Assembly (NCBI RefSeq): GCF_921292975.1
Contig: NZ_CAKLCM010000003.1
Span: 1 to 64,000, forward strand
Length of the DNA: 64,000 nt
From: Vibrio hippocampi
Lineage (GTDB): Bacteria; Pseudomonadota; Gammaproteobacteria; Enterobacterales; Vibrionaceae
Reading direction: 5' to 3'
The notes beneath the pieces were generated by a model that worked only from the letters and a program-made list of their open reading frames with translations, had not been told where the DNA came from and did not search any database. This document shows positions 38,075 through 46,152 of this stretch, one piece after another. The stretch's first letter is position 1, and the number at the start of each line of letters is the position of its first letter. A program made the translations under genes and the position numbers.

Positions 38075-39003
38075 TGAACGATCTATTTTCAAAAACAGAT
38101 TACTCCTTGTACTCCAATGCGATGACCTTTATGCGTCGTCCTTTGGTACCAGATCCAACCACAAGCGACGCTGATGTAGTGGTATTAGGTGTGCCGTTTG
38201 ATATGGCGACGTCAGGTCGCTCAGGCGCACGATTCGGACCTGATGGAATGCGTCGAGCCTCGGTTAACTTGTCGTGGGAAAGCAAAAAATTCCCATGGGA
38301 TTTTAACCTATTCGACCATACTAGCGTGATCGATGCCGGCGATCTGGTGTTCGACACGGGCGATGCGGAAGATCTCACTCAGCGATTGGAAGCCGCTTGT
38401 GATGCCATTTTAGCGAGTGGTAAAACCTTGCTGGCTTTCGGTGGTGATCACTTTATTACCTTGCCGCTGTTGCGCTCTTATCATAAAAAGCATGGCGAAA
38501 TGGCCCTGATTCACTTTGATGCGCATACCGACACGTATCCACACGGAAGCCGCTTCGATCACGGTACTATGTTTTACCACGCACCTAATGAAGGGCTTAT
38601 TTCGCCCGAGCATTCGGTGCAGATAGGTATTCGTACCGAATACAGCCGAGAAGGGCATCGTTTTCAGGTGATTAATGGCATGCAAGCCAATGATATGTCA
38701 GCCGATGAGATTGTTGCGCAGATCAAACAAACCGTGGCCGGTAAACCCGTTTACCTCACCTTTGATATTGATTGTCTTGACCCAGCCTTTGCACCGGGAA
38801 CAGGTACGCCGGTTTGCGGCGGTATCAACACCGATAAAGCATTGAAGATTCTTCGCGGTCTTAAGGGCATCGATATTGTTGGTATGGATGTGGTTGAAGT
38901 AGCACCTGCCTACGATCAGAGCGATGTCACGGCGTTAGCGGGTGCGACCATTGCTTTGGAGATGCTGTACCTTTGGACAGCGAGTCATTCAAAAGTGAAA
39001 TAG
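38074..39003 (+). CDS. speB: Agmatinase
   Basis: SpeB hydrolyses agmatine to putrescine and urea. The 309-aa ureohydrolase has the manganese ligands in GGDH, HFDAHTD and [19 protein letters not shown], all intact. The TAATG overlap with speA couples the two steps of the arginine-to-putrescine route. Confidence 0.96.
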   Translation: MNDLFSKTDYSLYSNAMTFMRRPLVPDPTTSDADVVVLGVPFDMATSGRSGARFGPDGMRRASVNLSWESKKFPWDFNLFDHTSVIDAGDLVFDTGDAEDLTQRLEAACDAILASGKTLLAFGGDHFITLPLLRSYHKKHGEMALIHFDAHTDTYPHGSRFDHGTMFYHAPNEGLISPEHSVQIGIRTEYSREGHRFQVINGMQANDMSADEIVAQIKQTVAGKPVYLTFDIDCLDPAFAPGTGTPVCGGINTDKALKILRGLKGIDIVGMDVVEVAPAYDQSDVTALAGATIALEMLYLWTASHSKVK

Positions 39004-39014
39004 TGACATACAAG

Positions 39015-39122
39015 CCCTGTTACTCTTTTTGCTCATTAGACTCTTGCTCATTAGTGTTGTTGCACATTAGAGCTCTTGCTGGTTAGAGATATGTCTTATG
39101 AGCGGAATGGATAGTAACAGGG
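39015..39122. repeat. Inverted repeat enclosing a four-copy short tandem repeat
   Basis: CCCTGTTACT (39015-39024) and AGTAACAGGG (39113-39122) are exact inverted copies. Between them TTGCTCATTAG (39029-39039) recurs at 39044, 39060 (TTGCACATTAG) and 39076 (TTGCTGGTTAG), a period of 15-16 bp. It lies between convergent speB and the HAD gene; the outer pair might terminate both transcripts. Confidence 0.65.
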
Positions 39123-39133
39123 TTTTGGTTGAA

Positions 39134-39937
39134 TTACGCTTGAGTTTTAGCTGCGATAAGCAAGTCGGCAAATTCGGCAAAACCAAAACCGCCATTGCTT
39201 TGGGTAATGTAGCTTGGCGCTGTGGTTAGCTGGTTGAGTATCGGTCGAATGTTATTGACACCAACGGTCAATGGTAGCCACTCAAACATGGTCTGATCAT
39301 TTAGGGAATCACCGATATAGCAGATTTTCGATAAGTCACTATGCTGATGCTGCTCAAGATACCGTTGAGTGGTGGCTCGCTTGCTATGTTCGCCAACCCA
39401 AGCATTGATATGGATTGAGCTTGGCATCGCTGTTACGGATTGCCCATCAATTTTAAGACAAGCGATCTTGTTAAGTAATTCATTGATTATGTTCGATTCC
39501 AGCATAGGACGGTCTTGCCCGATATTGATGGCCACATCAGAAAATCGAAACGGCTGATCGCTGGCAAGGGTAATCTCAGGATAGTGTGACAATATATCGC
39601 TAACCGCTTGTTTGAGTTGCTGCTGCTGCGCTCTCATGGTGTCGAGAGGGAGTGGCGAATGAATCTTTAGTCCATCGATCTGCTTCTGCATCCAGAAAGC
39701 ACCATTCTCTCCAATAACGCCGTGCACCGGCCACAGCTTCGCGATTTGATCGCACCATCCTGCACAAGCTCCGGTGACGGCGACAACCTTGATGCCAATT
39801 TGTTTAAGGCGAGCCAATGCTGTGAAAGTTTCATGTGGCATCGCCCCTTGCCAAGTTAGTGTGTCGTCGACATCGGTAAATAACCACTCTATGGTTTTTG
39901 CTTCGGCTAGGGTGAGTTGGTTTAGTGATTTAGGCAT
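39134..39937 (-). CDS. HAD-superfamily phosphatase
   Basis: The 267-aa product has HAD motif I in WLFTDVDDTLT (DxD), a type IIB cap region, a Lys in motif III and motif IV CYIGDSLNDQTMF. It is the Cof/mannosyl-3-phosphoglycerate phosphatase type. Its start overlaps the ugpC end by 8 bp, so it belongs to the ugp operon. A small-molecule phosphatase there could act on a glycerol-phosphate derivative or on sugar phosphates; the substrate is unknown. ATG 39937 is chosen over an upstream TTG. Confidence 0.82.
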   Translation of the reverse strand: MPKSLNQLTLAEAKTIEWLFTDVDDTLTWQGAMPHETFTALARLKQIGIKVVAVTGACAGWCDQIAKLWPVHGVIGENGAFWMQKQIDGLKIHSPLPLDTMRAQQQQLKQAVSDILSHYPEITLASDQPFRFSDVAINIGQDRPMLESNIINELLNKIACLKIDGQSVTAMPSSIHINAWVGEHSKRATTQRYLEQHQHSDLSKICYIGDSLNDQTMFEWLPLTVGVNNIRPILNQLTTAPSYITQSNGGFGFAEFADLLIAAKTQA

Positions 39938-41051
39938 GCTGGACTTCTTTTGCATCAATGACTCGCGAGTAAGTGAGTGTTTGCTTCAGTTTAATACGCT
40001 TTTCCGTACTGGTATCAAACAGGTGTATATGTTCTGGTTTTATCTCAACACCATATCGGTCGCCAATAGCAATCTTAGCGTGCCCATCGGCTCGTATAAC
40101 CAGATTTTGTTGACTGCTATCGAGAGTGCGACAGTAAAGGAGTAGATCGGCACCTAGGGCTTCGATTAATTCCACTTCAACCTGTAACCAAGAGGTCGTG
40201 GTCGTCAGTTGGAGGTGCTCAGGTCTTAAGCCAAGTTTTACTGCGCCAAGTTCGAGAGGGTGAGTGTTACAAGTTAGACTGACGTTGCCAACATCAATGC
40301 CGTTGGGGGTAATTGTTGCATCCACAATATTCATGGCAGGGGAACCCATAAACGTTGCGACAAACAGTGAAGCAGGTTGGTCGTATATCTCTAGTGGTGA
40401 ACCGACTTGCTCGACATTACCTTTGTTAAGGACCACTAGTTTATCGGCGAGAGTCATCGCCTCTACTTGATCGTGAGTGACGTAGACCGAGGTGGTGTTG
40501 AGTCTTCGTTGTAAGCGTTTGATCTCCAGACGCATCTGGACTCTTAGCTTAGCGTCAAGGTTGGAAAGAGGTTCATCAAATAGAAACACTTTGGGCTCAC
40601 GTACAATCGCTCGTCCCATCGCAACTCTTTGACGCTGACCACCAGAAAGCTGTTTGGGTTTTCGGTCTAACAGGTGAGCCAATTCCAACATTGTTGCGGC
40701 TTCATTGACGAGACGTTCAATCTCGGGCTTAGGGGTTTTGCGGTTTTTTAGACCGTAAGCCATGTTGTCATACACGGTCATATGAGGGTACAGAGCGTAG
40801 TTTTGGAACACCATAGCGATATCGCGCTCTCCAGGCTCTAACTGATTGACCACCTTGTCATCGATGGTCAGCGTTCCGGAAGTGATGGTTTCTAAACCCG
40901 CTAACATGCGCAACAGAGTCGACTTACCGCAACCACTTGGACCCACTAGAACGACCATTTGACCATCATCAATGGTCAGATTGAGATCGTGAATCGCTTG
41001 GTAGCCGTTGGGATAACATTTGGCGATATTATTAAGCATTAATGTAGACAT
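39930..41051 (-). CDS. ugpC: ABC transporter ATPase UgpC
   Basis: UgpC powers glycerol-3-phosphate uptake. The 373-aa MalK-type ATPase has Walker A GPSGCGKST (37-45), signature LSGGQRQR, Walker B VFLFDEPLSNLD and a C-terminal OB-like regulatory domain. It follows ugpE by a normal ribosome site (GGAGA). MalK-type ATPases can serve several importers, so it might also power others, though the alginate-type importer has its own. Confidence 0.93.
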   Translation of the reverse strand: MSTLMLNNIAKCYPNGYQAIHDLNLTIDDGQMVVLVGPSGCGKSTLLRMLAGLETITSGTLTIDDKVVNQLEPGERDIAMVFQNYALYPHMTVYDNMAYGLKNRKTPKPEIERLVNEAATMLELAHLLDRKPKQLSGGQRQRVAMGRAIVREPKVFLFDEPLSNLDAKLRVQMRLEIKRLQRRLNTTSVYVTHDQVEAMTLADKLVVLNKGNVEQVGSPLEIYDQPASLFVATFMGSPAMNIVDATITPNGIDVGNVSLTCNTHPLELGAVKLGLRPEHLQLTTTTSWLQVEVELIEALGADLLLYCRTLDSSQQNLVIRADGHAKIAIGDRYGVEIKPEHIHLFDTSTEKRIKLKQTLTYSRVIDAKEVQHA

Positions 41052-41900
41052 TTATTTCTCCGAATCTACCAAGCCTTTAACGAATGCTTTTTGCATCGCT
41101 AAGACAACAATTACAGGGGGAAGCATGGCAATGATGGTGGTTGCCATAATCTTGTTCCATTCAATGACGCCGTCGACCACACCCAACATCTGTTTGATGC
41201 CCATGACGATGGTGTAGTACTGAGCGTCCGTTGTGATCAGCAACGGCCATAAGTATTGGTTCCAGCCGTAGATGAAGGTGATCACAAATAACGCTGCGAT
41301 ATTGGTGCGTGACAGTGGTAACAAGATATCGATAAAGAACTTAATGGGTCCTGCGCCATCAATACGTGCCGCCTCGACCAATTCCGCGGGAATCGTCATA
41401 AAAAATTGGCGAAACAAAAACGTGGCTGTCGCGCTGGCAATCAATGGAATGGTTAAGCCCGAAAATGAGTTGAGCATGTTGAGATTAGTGATCACCTCAA
41501 AGGTTGGCATGATGCGCACCTCAACCGGTAGCATCAGGGTGAAGAAGATCATCCAAAACGCCAACATACGACCGGGGAAGCGAAAGAACACCACGGAATA
41601 AGCCGATAGTATCGAGATAGTTAATTTACCTATCGTGATACATAGCGCCATGATTAACGAGTTCACTAGCATGCTAGTGATAGGTAATGCATTGTTATTA
41701 AAAGAACTCTCATTGCTCAACAACTCGCCAAACACACTCAATCCCAGATCACCAAACCAGAGTGGTGTACCAGTAGCAAATACGGTGTTGTCGTGTGTGG
41801 TCGCCACTAGGGCAATCCAAACAGGCAGAGCAATAGAGACAATGCCAACAATCAAAATGAGATGGCAAAATAGATTAAATAGCGGACGTCTTTCGACCAT
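41052..41900 (-). CDS. ugpE: Glycerol-3-phosphate ABC permease UgpE
   Basis: The 282-aa inner-membrane permease has six helices and the EAA loop (ELVEAARIDGAGPIKFFIDILLPLS) that contacts UgpC. It resembles MalG. Its start overlaps the ugpA stop (TAATG). Confidence 0.92.
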   Translation of the reverse strand: MVERRPLFNLFCHLILIVGIVSIALPVWIALVATTHDNTVFATGTPLWFGDLGLSVFGELLSNESSFNNNALPITSMLVNSLIMALCITIGKLTISILSAYSVVFFRFPGRMLAFWMIFFTLMLPVEVRIMPTFEVITNLNMLNSFSGLTIPLIASATATFLFRQFFMTIPAELVEAARIDGAGPIKFFIDILLPLSRTNIAALFVITFIYGWNQYLWPLLITTDAQYYTIVMGIKQMLGVVDGVIEWNKIMATTIIAMLPPVIVVLAMQKAFVKGLVDSEK

Positions 41901-42781
41901 TAGTAAGCCACCTTTTTTTCAATATATTTAAATTGGAACACCGTTAATATCGCGACTAACGCCATCAGAATGACCGACTGCGCCGCTGATGAACCTAAAT
42001 CGAGCCCGATAAAGCCATCGTTATAAACCTTGTACACAAGGGTTGAAGTGCTGTTACTCGGTCCGCCTTGGGTCATGGCGTGAATAATGGCGAAAGTGTC
42101 AAAGAAGGCGTAGACAAAGTTGACGACCAGCAGGAAAAAACTGGTCGGTGAAATCAACGGGAAGCTAATCGTGAGAAAGCGCTTGACCGGTCCGCTGCCA
42201 TCAATAGCAGCCGCCTCGATCAATGATTTAGGTACGGATTGCAAAGCCGCAAGGAAAAACAGAAAGTTGTAGCTGATCTGTTTCCATGTCGACGTGATGA
42301 TCACCATCCACATAGCGTGGCTGCCATTTAACGTTGGGTTCCAGTTAACGCCAAAGTGGTTCAAAATCTCGCTAATGACGCCAATCGTGGGATCAAATAG
42401 GAACAGCCACAATGAGCCTGCGACGACGGGTGCAACAGCATAAGGCCAAATTAAAAATGTTCGATAGGCGGTGGCGCCGCGTACGATGTGCTCGGCAAAG
42501 GCGGAGAGAATAAGAGCGCTGACTAAGGCTAATATGGCCACGCAGGCGCTAAATTGTAAGGTGGTGAAAAACGAGCTGAGGTAGTAGCTATCGTTCATTA
42601 GATTGGTGAAATTTTCTAAGCCAACAAATTCACTGCTCATGCCAAAGGCATCTTCAAGTTGTGAAGATAGGAAGATCGCTTGACCCGCGGGCCAGATAAA
42701 AAACACCAAGGTAATGATTAACTGAGGCGTAATTAAGGCAATAGGTAGCCAACGGTGGTTAAATACTACAGGAGAAGACAT
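41900..42781 (-). CDS. ugpA: Glycerol-3-phosphate ABC permease UgpA
   Basis: The 293-aa permease has six helices and an EAA loop ([24 protein letters not shown]). I place the start at ATG 42781 ([16 protein letters not shown]) because it matches E. coli UgpA (MSSSRPVFRSRWLP, 295 aa). The frame is open 20 codons further, to 42841, but that stretch is part of an ERIC repeat and is probably not native coding. The repeat separates ugpA from ugpB by about 195 bp and may alter the expression ratio of binding protein and permease. Confidence 0.9.
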   Translation of the reverse strand: MSSPVVFNHRWLPIALITPQLIITLVFFIWPAGQAIFLSSQLEDAFGMSSEFVGLENFTNLMNDSYYLSSFFTTLQFSACVAILALVSALILSAFAEHIVRGATAYRTFLIWPYAVAPVVAGSLWLFLFDPTIGVISEILNHFGVNWNPTLNGSHAMWMVIITSTWKQISYNFLFFLAALQSVPKSLIEAAAIDGSGPVKRFLTISFPLISPTSFFLLVVNFVYAFFDTFAIIHAMTQGGPSNSTSTLVYKVYNDGFIGLDLGSSAAQSVILMALVAILTVFQFKYIEKKVAY

Positions 42782-42797
42782 ATAAGGTACCGAATAA

Positions 42798-42936
42798 ATA
42801 CCCTTCATACTTGAAGTTGCTTCTGCGTTGACTGCGCTCACTCATCCCAATCACTCAATTACCTAAGCTAATAGGACTAAGCTCATGAGACTTCGTTTGC
42901 TTGTCGCCTTGAGGCAACTCCAATTATTTTGGGTAA
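42798..42936 (-). repeat. ERIC-type intergenic repeat in the ugp operon
   Basis: The plus strand reads CCCTTCATACTTGAAGTTGC at one end, a central GCGCTCACTCATCCCAATCA (compare the ERIC core), and CAACTCCAATTATTTTGGGT at the other. This is the layout of Vibrio/enterobacterial ERIC elements, about 139 bp here compared with about 127 usual. It extends to or past the first codons of the longest ugpA frame. A companion hairpin lies at 42942-42960. Confidence 0.85.
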
Positions 42937-42939
42937 AGA

Positions 42940-42962
42940 CGCCGCCTCAATTGAGACGGCGG
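42940..42962 (-). terminator. Hairpin between ugpB and ugpA
   Basis: GCCGCCTCAA-TTGAGACGGC forms a stem of 10 bp with one G-U pair on the RNA; a short T stretch follows on the minus strand. It may attenuate transcription from ugpB into ugpAEC. Confidence 0.6.
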
Positions 42963-42976
42963 GATTCACGGGTGAA

Positions 42977-44284
42977 TTACTTTTGAACGCGCTCAAAGCG
43001 ACGTAGCTGCTCGTCACCACGGCGAACCGCGTTGTTGAGTGCTGTTTTAGCCGTTGTTTTTCCTGACCACACGCCTTCTAGCTCCTCGTTGATAATGTCA
43101 CGAGTTTGTAAGAAGTTACCAAAGCGGATACCTTTTGAGTTTTCCGTTGGTTGAGTTGATGTCATTTGCACGACCGCAGTGTCGGTGCCAGGGTTAGCGT
43201 CATAGAAACCTTGCTGTTTGGTCAGTTCATAAGCTTGCTGTGTAATTGGCAGGTAGCCAGTGAATTGGTGCCAGTCTGCTTGAACCTCTGGGCTAGAGAG
43301 GTAGCTAAAGAAGCGAGCAACACCTTGGTATTCTGGTTTGGAGTGACCTTGTAGAACCCAGAGAGACGCGCCACCAATGATGGTATTTTGAGGCTTTTTA
43401 ACCAACTCATCGTCGTAAGGCAGTTCAGCAACACCAATGTTGATGCCTTTCATATTCTCTTGAATACCCGCTAGACCTGCTGATGAGCCCATCGTCATGG
43501 CACATTCTTGAGTGTAAAACAGTGGCATACCATCAGATTGGCGACCACCATATTTGAACACGCCCTCTTTTGACCACTGACCAAGCTGCTCAATATGTTT
43601 TACGTAAGGTGCGTCATTGAACTTAAATTCAGTGTTAAGCCCGGCAAAACCGTTGCTTTGTGTCGCCACTGGGATGTTGTTGCGCGCCCCAAAGTTTTCG
43701 ATCTGCACCCAGGATTGCCAAGTTGTGGTAAAGCCGCATTTAGCACCAGAATCCAACAGCTTACGCGAGACCTGTTCCATCTCTTTCCAAGTTTTTGGCG
43801 CCTGCTCAATGCCTGCTTTAGCAAACATGTCTTTGTTGTAATACATCACAGGCGTTGAGCTGTTAAATGGCATCGACAGCATTTCACCTTGGGTGTTGGT
43901 GTAGTAGCCAGTCACTGCAGAGAGATAGTTATCTGAGTTAAACGGTTCTTTGGTGTCAGCCATAAGCTGATAGACAGGATAGATAGCTTTTTCCGCGCCC
44001 ATCATGGTTGCCGTGCCCACTTCGAACACTTGCACAATGGCAGGTTGTTCTTTGGCGCGAAACGCTGCGATGGCACTGGTCATCGTTTCAGCGTAACTGC
44101 CTTTATAGACGGGTTTGATTTCATACTCATCTTGTGAGGCATTAAAGTTCGCGGCAATCTCATTCACTTTTTGACCTAAAGCACCACCCATCGCGTGCCA
44201 CCATTCCACTTCGGTTTTTGCCTGTGCGTGTGTGCTGAGTAGTGCTGCTGTGACTGCAAGACCAGTAAGGCGCATGATAGACAT
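42977..44284 (-). CDS. ugpB: Glycerol-3-phosphate periplasmic binding protein UgpB
   Basis: UgpB captures sn-glycerol-3-phosphate and glycerophosphodiesters in the periplasm. The 435-aa precursor has a signal peptide (LAVTAALLSTHAQA) and then EVEWWHAMGGALGQKVNEIA, which aligns with E. coli UgpB (FWHSMEGELGKEVD). AFRAKEQPAIVQVFEVGTATMM, NSSTPVMYYNKD and NTIIGGASLWVLQG are also shared. AAAGGA lies 6 bp before the ATG. It is the first gene of ugpBAEC and divergent from ugpQ. Confidence 0.95.
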   Translation of the reverse strand: MSIMRLTGLAVTAALLSTHAQAKTEVEWWHAMGGALGQKVNEIAANFNASQDEYEIKPVYKGSYAETMTSAIAAFRAKEQPAIVQVFEVGTATMMGAEKAIYPVYQLMADTKEPFNSDNYLSAVTGYYTNTQGEMLSMPFNSSTPVMYYNKDMFAKAGIEQAPKTWKEMEQVSRKLLDSGAKCGFTTTWQSWVQIENFGARNNIPVATQSNGFAGLNTEFKFNDAPYVKHIEQLGQWSKEGVFKYGGRQSDGMPLFYTQECAMTMGSSAGLAGIQENMKGINIGVAELPYDDELVKKPQNTIIGGASLWVLQGHSKPEYQGVARFFSYLSSPEVQADWHQFTGYLPITQQAYELTKQQGFYDANPGTDTAVVQMTSTQPTENSKGIRFGNFLQTRDIINEELEGVWSGKTTAKTALNNAVRRGDEQLRRFERVQK

Positions 44285-44438
44285 AATGATTCCTTTGTAT
44301 ATTTGATCGTTGGTTAACGATGTCGATTAGTTCGGGTCACCCTTGACCCAGTAAAGGTTCACTTGAAAGTTAAATGAATAAAATGACGCTTCAATTACAG
44401 TTAAATGAACTTAATTGAAACTATTTTTGGCGCATTTT

Positions 44439-44456
44439 CTGCCATGAAATTGTCAT
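44439..44456 (+). promoter_or_regulatory. PhoB-box-like site between ugpB and ugpQ
   Basis: CTGCCAT-GAAA-TTGTCAT gives two CTGTCAT heptamers, each with one mismatch, at the correct 11-bp period. PhoB activates ugp in E. coli, so the divergent gap is the right place. Confidence 0.6.
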
Positions 44457-44502
44457 GTAGCCGTGTAATTCTTCACTTGAGCATAAATGAACAAATAGGA
44501 AA

Positions 44503-45237
44503 ATGATGAACATAACAGCGCATCGCGGGGTGTCTAGTTTGGCTCCCGAGAATACCTTGACCGCCTTTCGACTTGCGCCGCAATACGGATGTGAATGGAT
44601 CGAGATAGATGTTCAGCTGAGTCAGGATTTGATCCCCGTCGTGATTCATGATCAAACCGTTAATCGTTGCACTAATGGCAGCGGTAAGGTGGCCGATATG
44701 ACATTGACGCAACTAAAAAAATTGGATGCGGGTCTCTGGTTTTCTGAGCAGTATCGAGGTGAAAAAATCCCGACTTTGCATGAAACGCTTAAGCTGGTTC
44801 AAGCGCTAGGTTGTAGGGTGAATATCGAATTGAAAGTTTACCCACAAGATGATGTGGCGCAACTTTGTGCTGAAGTGGCAAAGGTGATTGATGAAGCGAA
44901 GTTACCGACGGATCAGTTGTTGTTTTCTAGCTTTGATCGGCAAGCATTGCAGTTGATGCAACGTTGTTTGCCACAGATCCGACGTGGACAATTGTGGCAG
45001 TCTATTCCACCGAAGGCTCTTGAAGAGCTGGATAGTATCGAGGCTTACAGTGTCCATTGCGACTACCGATTTTTGCTGCCTGAACAAGCACAGCAGATGA
45101 AACAAGCGGGCTATCAGCTCTACTGCTATACCGCCAATTTTCCAGAGTTAGTGGAGCAACATTGGGATTGGGGTGTGAATATGATGATTAGCGATAGGCC
45201 ACAAGCTTATCAGCCAGTAATCAATCAAGTGTGTTAA
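44503..45237 (+). CDS. ugpQ: Glycerophosphodiester phosphodiesterase UgpQ
   Basis: UgpQ hydrolyses glycerophosphodiesters brought in by Ugp to glycerol-3-phosphate and alcohol in the cytoplasm. The 244-aa product has the GDPD signature: TAHRGVSSLAPENTLTAFR, IEIDVQLSQDLIPVVIHDQTVNR and NIELKVYP. No signal peptide is present, fitting cytoplasmic UgpQ and not periplasmic GlpQ. A start one codon later is possible. Confidence 0.95.
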   Translation: MMNITAHRGVSSLAPENTLTAFRLAPQYGCEWIEIDVQLSQDLIPVVIHDQTVNRCTNGSGKVADMTLTQLKKLDAGLWFSEQYRGEKIPTLHETLKLVQALGCRVNIELKVYPQDDVAQLCAEVAKVIDEAKLPTDQLLFSSFDRQALQLMQRCLPQIRRGQLWQSIPPKALEELDSIEAYSVHCDYRFLLPEQAQQMKQAGYQLYCYTANFPELVEQHWDWGVNMMISDRPQAYQPVINQVC

Positions 45238-45279
45238 TCTGTTAATCAACTTATCGCCATCACAAAATTACTCATAACT

Positions 45280-46041
45280 ATGAATAACTTGAGTCTCAGA
45301 CAGCAAAGTATTATTGATCTTATTCAGCGACAAGAATATTGCTCCATTGAAGAGTTATCGGCACAGTTTGATGTTACCACTCAAACGATACGCCGTGATA
45401 TCAATGAGCTGTGTCATTATGGATTAGCTCAACGTCATCATGGTGGCGTTGGATTGCCAAGTACATTGAGCAATCGCAGTTTTGTTTCTCGTCGCCTAGC
45501 GAATCAGGATGAGAAGCAGCGAATAGCTCAGCAGGTCGTCAATGCTATCCCGGATGGCTGTACACTGTTTTTGGGCATTGGAACCACCATTGCCGCTATA
45601 GCAGAGCAGTTGGGTCAGCATAAAGAGTTGCGAGTCGTGACCAACAATTTCCATGCGGCGCATATTCTTTCTCAGTATGAACAAATTGAAACTTGGCTGC
45701 CTGGTGGTCGAATACGCGTCAATGATGGTGATGTGATCGGTGACGGTGCCGAGGCATTTTTTGCCCAGTTTATCGCGGATATTGCAATCGTTAGCTGTGC
45801 ATCGATCAGTCGAGTACCCAAGCTGACCCCCGTTTGTGAAGAGACACAATTTGAAGACTATGTTATGGAACATGAGCTAAGAGAAGCCTCAGTAAGTCAA
45901 GCGATACTAGGCAGCGCCCAACAAAAATGGTTAGTGGCGAATAGTTCAAAGTGGCAACGTAAAGCCAGTGCAAGAGTTGCCCCTATTCGCTACTTTGACC
46001 GTATTTTCTCTGATAAGACAGGCGAAACTTTCAGTGAATAA
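45280..46041 (+). CDS. DeoR-family regulator, GlpR-like
   Basis: The 253-aa product has an N-terminal HTH (CSIEELSAQFDVTTQTIRRDINEL) and an effector domain with the sugar-phosphate loop FLGIGTTIAAIAEQL. It resembles GlpR over its length (RQQSIIDLIQRQEY, QRHHGGVGLPS). It lies 42 bp behind ugpQ, probably co-transcribed, and may sense glycerol-3-phosphate and control ugp or glp genes. No ribosome site is clear, so the start is less sure. Confidence 0.82.
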   Translation: MNNLSLRQQSIIDLIQRQEYCSIEELSAQFDVTTQTIRRDINELCHYGLAQRHHGGVGLPSTLSNRSFVSRRLANQDEKQRIAQQVVNAIPDGCTLFLGIGTTIAAIAEQLGQHKELRVVTNNFHAAHILSQYEQIETWLPGGRIRVNDGDVIGDGAEAFFAQFIADIAIVSCASISRVPKLTPVCEETQFEDYVMEHELREASVSQAILGSAQQKWLVANSSKWQRKASARVAPIRYFDRIFSDKTGETFSE

Positions 46042-46064
46042 TGACAGTTAACAACACATCAGGT

Positions 46065-46103
46065 GTCACAGAGTTTCATCGTTACTGATGATAACTCTGT
46101 GAC
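46065..46103. terminator. Hairpin between the DeoR gene and the heparinase II/III gene
   Basis: GTCACAGAGTT and AACTCTGTGAC are perfect 11-bp arms, with TCATC/GATGA continuing the stem. It lies between convergent genes and may end both; no long T run follows. Confidence 0.65.
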
Positions 46104-46152
46104 TCAATCGCATTAATCCTCACCATCGCTGGCTTGATGGATATGTTGATCG

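Noticed and set aside
42782..42841. N-terminal 20 codons of the longest ugpA frame
   Set aside because: They lie in or next to an ERIC repeat and have no counterpart in E. coli UgpA; ATG 42781 gives the family start.
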